From: Propionibacteriaceae bacterium
GTDB taxonomy: Bacteria > Actinomycetota > Actinomycetes > Propionibacteriales > Propionibacteriaceae
Reading direction: 5' to 3'
NCBI GenBank assembly: GCA_017306015.1
Contig: JAFKJK010000009.1
Coordinates: 1 to 64,000, forward strand
Length of the DNA: 64,000 bases
Made by a program: the position numbers and the translations under genes. Below are positions 61,012-64,000 of this stretch, piece by piece; the first letter of the stretch is position 1; every line of letters starts with the position of its first letter. A model generated the notes under the pieces. It did not search any database, was not told the DNA's origin, and saw only the letters and a program-made list of their open reading frames with translations.

Positions 61012-61293
61012 ATGGAGTTCAGGCACAACGTCGGTGCCAGCCGCTACGAGGCCTGGGAGGGCGACGAACTCGCCGGTGAGGCGCACTACACGCTGACCGG
61101 ACGCGAGGCCACGTTCGACCACACGCTCGTCCCGACAAGGTTCGAGGGCAGGGGCGTGGCCAGCCGGCTCGTCCGCTACGCCATGGACGACATCCGCTCG
61201 GCCGGGGAGTGGCACGTCCGCGCGACCTGCTGGTACGTGGACGGCTGGCTCCAGCGGCACCCCGAGTACGCCGACCTGACCGCGGCTTGGTGA
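61012..61293 (+). CDS. Small GNAT-like N-acetyltransferase (YjdJ type)
   Basis: 93-residue protein of the YjdJ/acetyltransferase-CG type. The acetyl-CoA loop is FEGRGVASRLVRYAM and the ending CWYVDGWLQRHPEY is typical. ATG at 61012 with GAGGAG upstream. It converges with the lipoprotein gene with seven bases between the stops. Confidence 0.88.
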   Translation: MEFRHNVGASRYEAWEGDELAGEAHYTLTGREATFDHTLVPTRFEGRGVASRLVRYAMDDIRSAGEWHVRATCWYVDGWLQRHPEYADLTAAW

Positions 61294-61300
61294 CGAACGC

Positions 61301-61972
61301 TCAGTCGATGAAGGCGACACCGGCCCGGGCCATCCGGAACCCCTTGCCGGTCGCGGTGTTGGCGCAGGTGACCCCGTCCCTCGCGCTCGCGCAGACGTAG
61401 TCGCCGGCCACCAGGCTCTTGCCGTACGGAAGGGTTGCGAGCTTCTGGCCGTCCAGTTTCACCGAGGGCCAGCCGGTGGCCGGCCACCATCGTGTCGAGG
61501 CAGCGGAGTCGCTGTCCTCGACCTGCGGCAGCGAGCCCGGGTCGCCGGAGCAGAAGTAGTCCGCGCCGTCCGCGCTCACGGCCACGCCGGTGACGTCGAG
61601 TTCGGACAGCTCGGGGCAGACCTTCTTCGAGTTGGGGATCTTCCCGGCGTAGTCGAAGGGGAAGTGGCACAGGGCGTCCTCTTCGTAGAGGGCGCACCAG
61701 ATCTTCCCGGACGGGCTGGCGAACGACGCGAACCCGGCGTCGGCAACGGTCGCGCTCACGTCGAGCGCCCCCGCGGTGCCCGGGACGCTCGGGCCGGTCG
61801 GCGTCGGGGACGCGCTCGGCGACACCGGGCTGGGCGAACTCGGGCCTGGTTCCGCCGACGCTGTCGCTGGTGGGACCGACGGCGGGACGGCCGGGTCGAC
61901 CGACGGGTCCTGGGCGCAGCCGGCGCCCAGCAGGAGGACGAGAGCCACGCTCAACGCCGGGATCCGACCCAT
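61301..61972 (-). CDS. Putative lipoprotein, paralogue 1
   Basis: 223 residues. Lipobox LGAGC at Cys19, then a ~50-residue Pro/Ser-rich spacer and a compact domain with six cysteines (KIWCALYEEDALCHFPF, DYFCSGD, YVCASARDGVTCANTA). The order of cysteines and the GALDVSA start are shared with the protein at 62044. No function recognised. Confidence 0.75.
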   Translation of the reverse strand: MGRIPALSVALVLLLGAGCAQDPSVDPAVPPSVPPATASAEPGPSSPSPVSPSASPTPTGPSVPGTAGALDVSATVADAGFASFASPSGKIWCALYEEDALCHFPFDYAGKIPNSKKVCPELSELDVTGVAVSADGADYFCSGDPGSLPQVEDSDSAASTRWWPATGWPSVKLDGQKLATLPYGKSLVAGDYVCASARDGVTCANTATGKGFRMARAGVAFID

Positions 61973-62043
61973 CGCAATCCCCTCTCAGCCGACACCGAGC
62001 ACGCTAGCGTGACCGCGTCCGGAGTGGGAACGGGCTCGGGTCC

Positions 62044-62649
62044 TCAGCGTCCCCGGGAGAGCTTCACCCCGTCGCCGGAGATCGTGAAGGAGGCCAGCGA
62101 GTCGGCCGACGCGCAGGTGATGGCGGCGCCGGCGGTGGCGCAGTAGAGCTTCCCGTGGGCCAGTGCCCGGCCGTCCGGGAGCGTCACCAGCACGTCGGAG
62201 CCCACCGTCACGGTGGGGACGGACGCCGTCCGCGCCCACACGGCAGCGGAGCTCTTCTGCTGCGGATTGGCGTCCTGGCCGCGGCTGCAGAAGAACTCGG
62301 CCCGGCCGGACACGGTCACGCCCGAGACCTTCAGCGGAGCTCCCGGGCAGACCTTGCCGGCGCTCGGCACACCGGTGCGCGGCATGCCCTTGGGGAAATT
62401 GCAGGTCGCGTCGTAGGCGGTGAGGCTGCAGCGGATGCTGCCGTCCGGGCTGGCGAAGTCGGCGGCGGCATACGCGCTGACGTCGAGCGCCCCGGACGGG
62501 ACGCCGGCAGCGGACGGGCTGGCCGAGGCGCTCGGGCTGGCGCTCGGCGATGGGGACTCGGCCGGCGGGTCCACCACCGTGTTCGTCGTGGCGGCGCTGC
62601 AGCCGGCGAGGACGAGCATCAGCGCGGCTACCACGCAGGCCTCTCGCAT
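62044..62649 (-). CDS. Putative lipoprotein, paralogue 2
   Basis: 201 residues. Lipobox LAGC at Cys17, then a Ser/Pro-rich spacer and a domain similar to paralogue 1 (SIRCSLTAYDATCNFPKG, EFFCSRG, LYCATAGAAITCASAD). Six cysteines in matching positions, probably three disulfides. Tandem with paralogue 1, 71 bases apart, both on the minus strand. Confidence 0.75.
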   Translation of the reverse strand: MREACVVAALMLVLAGCSAATTNTVVDPPAESPSPSASPSASASPSAAGVPSGALDVSAYAAADFASPDGSIRCSLTAYDATCNFPKGMPRTGVPSAGKVCPGAPLKVSGVTVSGRAEFFCSRGQDANPQQKSSAAVWARTASVPTVTVGSDVLVTLPDGRALAHGKLYCATAGAAITCASADSLASFTISGDGVKLSRGR

Positions 62650-62877
62650 GCCGCGGCTCCATTCGGGGGTGGACGGTCACTACCTGTACCCAGTGTTCGT
62701 CGCTCGGGCCGGACGGACAAGTCGGCTTGCGTAGGTGTGCCCGCGACCCGACGGGCCGCATGCCTGCGCGCCGGCCGTCCAGCGGGAAAGATCGTGCCGG
62801 AGGGCTCCACCGGCGGCTACAGTCGCCATCCAGGCGGCACGATCGGCTCACGGAGGAATGCGCAACGATGTTCAACA

Positions 62878-64000
62878 AGATCCTGGTCGCGAACAGGGGC
62901 GAGATCGCCGTTCGTGCCTTCCGGGCCGCGACGGAACTCGGGGTGGGCACCGTCGCGGTGTTCCCCTACGAGGACCGGCACGCCGAGTACCGGCTCAAGG
63001 CGGACGAGTCGTACGAGATCGGCGAGCACGGCCACCCCGTCCGGGCCTACCTGGATGTGCGCGGCATCATCGAGGCAGCCCAGCACGCCGGGGCGGACGC
63101 GGTCTACCCCGGCTACGGCTTCCTGTCGGAGAACCCCGACCTCGCCCAGGCCTGCGAGAACGCCGGGATCACGTTCATCGGGCCGTCCCACGAGGTGCTC
63201 GAACTCACCGGCAACAAGGCCAGGGCGATCGAGGCAGCCCGGGCGGCCGGCCTGCCGACGCTGCGGGGATCGGAGCCCAGCGAGGACGTCGACGTCCTCG
63301 TCGCCGCGGCCGACGAACTCGGCTTCCCGCTGTTCGTGAAGGCGGTCTCCGGCGGCGGCGGACGGGGCATGCGGCGCGTGGAGGAACCGGCATTGCTGCG
63401 GCCGGCGATCGAGGAGGCCATGCGCGAGGCCGCCTCGGCCTTCGGCGACGCCCGGATGTACCTGGAGGAGGCGGTCATCCGTCCGCGACACATCGAGGTG
63501 CAGGTGCTCGCCGACGCCACCGGCGAAGTCATCCACCTGTTCGAGCGCGACTGCTCCGTCCAGCGGCGGCACCAGAAGGTGGTCGAGATCGCCCCGGCGC
63601 CCAACCTCGACCCCGAGCTCCGCGACCGGATCTGCGCCGACGCCGTCCGCTTCGCCCGGCAGATCGGCTACGTGAACGCCGGCACCGTCGAGTTCCTGCT
63701 CGGCGAGGACGGTCGCTACCGGTTCATCGAGATGAACCCGCGCATCCAGGTGGAGCACACCGTCACCGAGGAGGTGACCAACGTCGACCTCGTCTCGTCC
63801 CAGATCCGGATCGCGGCCGGGGAGACCCTGGCGGAGCTCGGCCTGGTCCAGGACGCGATCAGCGTCCGCGGCGCGGCGCTGCAGTGCCGGGTCACCACCG
63901 AGGACCCGGAGAACGGCTTCCGTCCCGATACCGGCGTGATCTCGGTCTACCGGACGCCGGGCGGTGCGGGCGTCCGGCTGGACGGCGGCGTGGTCTTCGC
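62878..64000 (+). CDS. pyc: Pyruvate carboxylase, N-terminal part (runs off window)
   Basis: The window ends ~374 residues into a biotin-dependent carboxylase. The start FNKILVANRGEIAVRAFRA, the ATP-grasp KAVSGGGGRGMR, the ERDCSVQRRHQKVVEIAPAP and EMNPRIQVEHTVTE stretches belong to the biotin carboxylase domain. YEDRHAEYRLKADESYEIG is more typical of pyruvate carboxylase than of acyl-CoA carboxylase subunits. ATG at 62878 follows GGAGG at a long spacing. The carboxyltransferase and biotin domains lie beyond the edge. Confidence 0.9.

Overview
The window is about 70% GC and reads as a chromosomal segment of an actinomycete. Actinobacterial marks include a DUF5318 gene beside a class A penicillin-binding protein, a DLW-39 micro-protein near tRNA-Ala, PIG-V and GT87 mannosyltransferases, an MMPL transporter and an actinobacterial-style Tad pilus locus. 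Propionibacteriales is my guess from the overall gene set; it is not shown by the sequence. No phage, insertion sequence or CRISPR array was seen, but several families of short palindromic repeats sit between genes and one of them lies inside a coding region.

Layout. 1-4600: ThrE-type exporter, D-Ala-D-Ala ligase, a broken Nudix gene and a membrane protein, separated by ~60-bp perfect-palindrome repeats. 4600-8400: a 2-oxo-acid dehydrogenase operon (E1 alpha, E1 beta, E2) with a near-perfect 22-bp palindrome upstream. 8800-13900: two membrane mannosyltransferases, a class A PBP and DUF5318. 13900-22200: a regulon encoding UlaD, UlaE, UlaF and UlaG homologues, a phosphotriesterase-family lactonase, an MFS transporter, a PfkB-family sugar kinase and a SorC regulator. 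It looks like an L-ascorbate (or related lactone) pathway in which a permease plus a kinase replace the usual PTS. Four copies of a 14-bp palindrome flank its promoters in pairs. 22300-28800: an ECF transporter operon (S, fused EcfAA', EcfT) with a CblS-like alpha-ribazole kinase, an ADP-ribosylglycohydrolase-family enzyme, a PfkB kinase and a GntR regulator, probably salvage of a ribosylated compound.

28950-39760: tRNA-Ala(TGC), a truncated Fic gene, DLW-39, a degenerate LCP-like protein, a sigma-like protein, a PlsC acyltransferase, a TetR-controlled YhgE/MMPL pair and lactate dehydrogenase. 39800-45240: a compact operon with two amino acid:carrier protein ligase homologues, a dedicated carrier protein, a holo-ACP synthase-like transferase, an acyl-CoA-dehydrogenase-like flavoprotein and a double-domain alpha/beta hydrolase. 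This is the best candidate for an undescribed metabolic system. 45500-49900: small membrane protein, citrate synthase, YceI, ornithine aminotransferase and a universal stress protein. 49900-60000: a complete Tad/Flp pilus locus with two nearly identical flp genes and paired copies of a GC-rich palindrome before every transcription unit. 60000-64000: amidase lipoprotein, GNAT, two paralogous lipoproteins and the start of pyruvate carboxylase.

Starts were chosen from ribosome-binding sites, stop/start overlaps and family length. Functions are inferred from recognised motifs without database searches.
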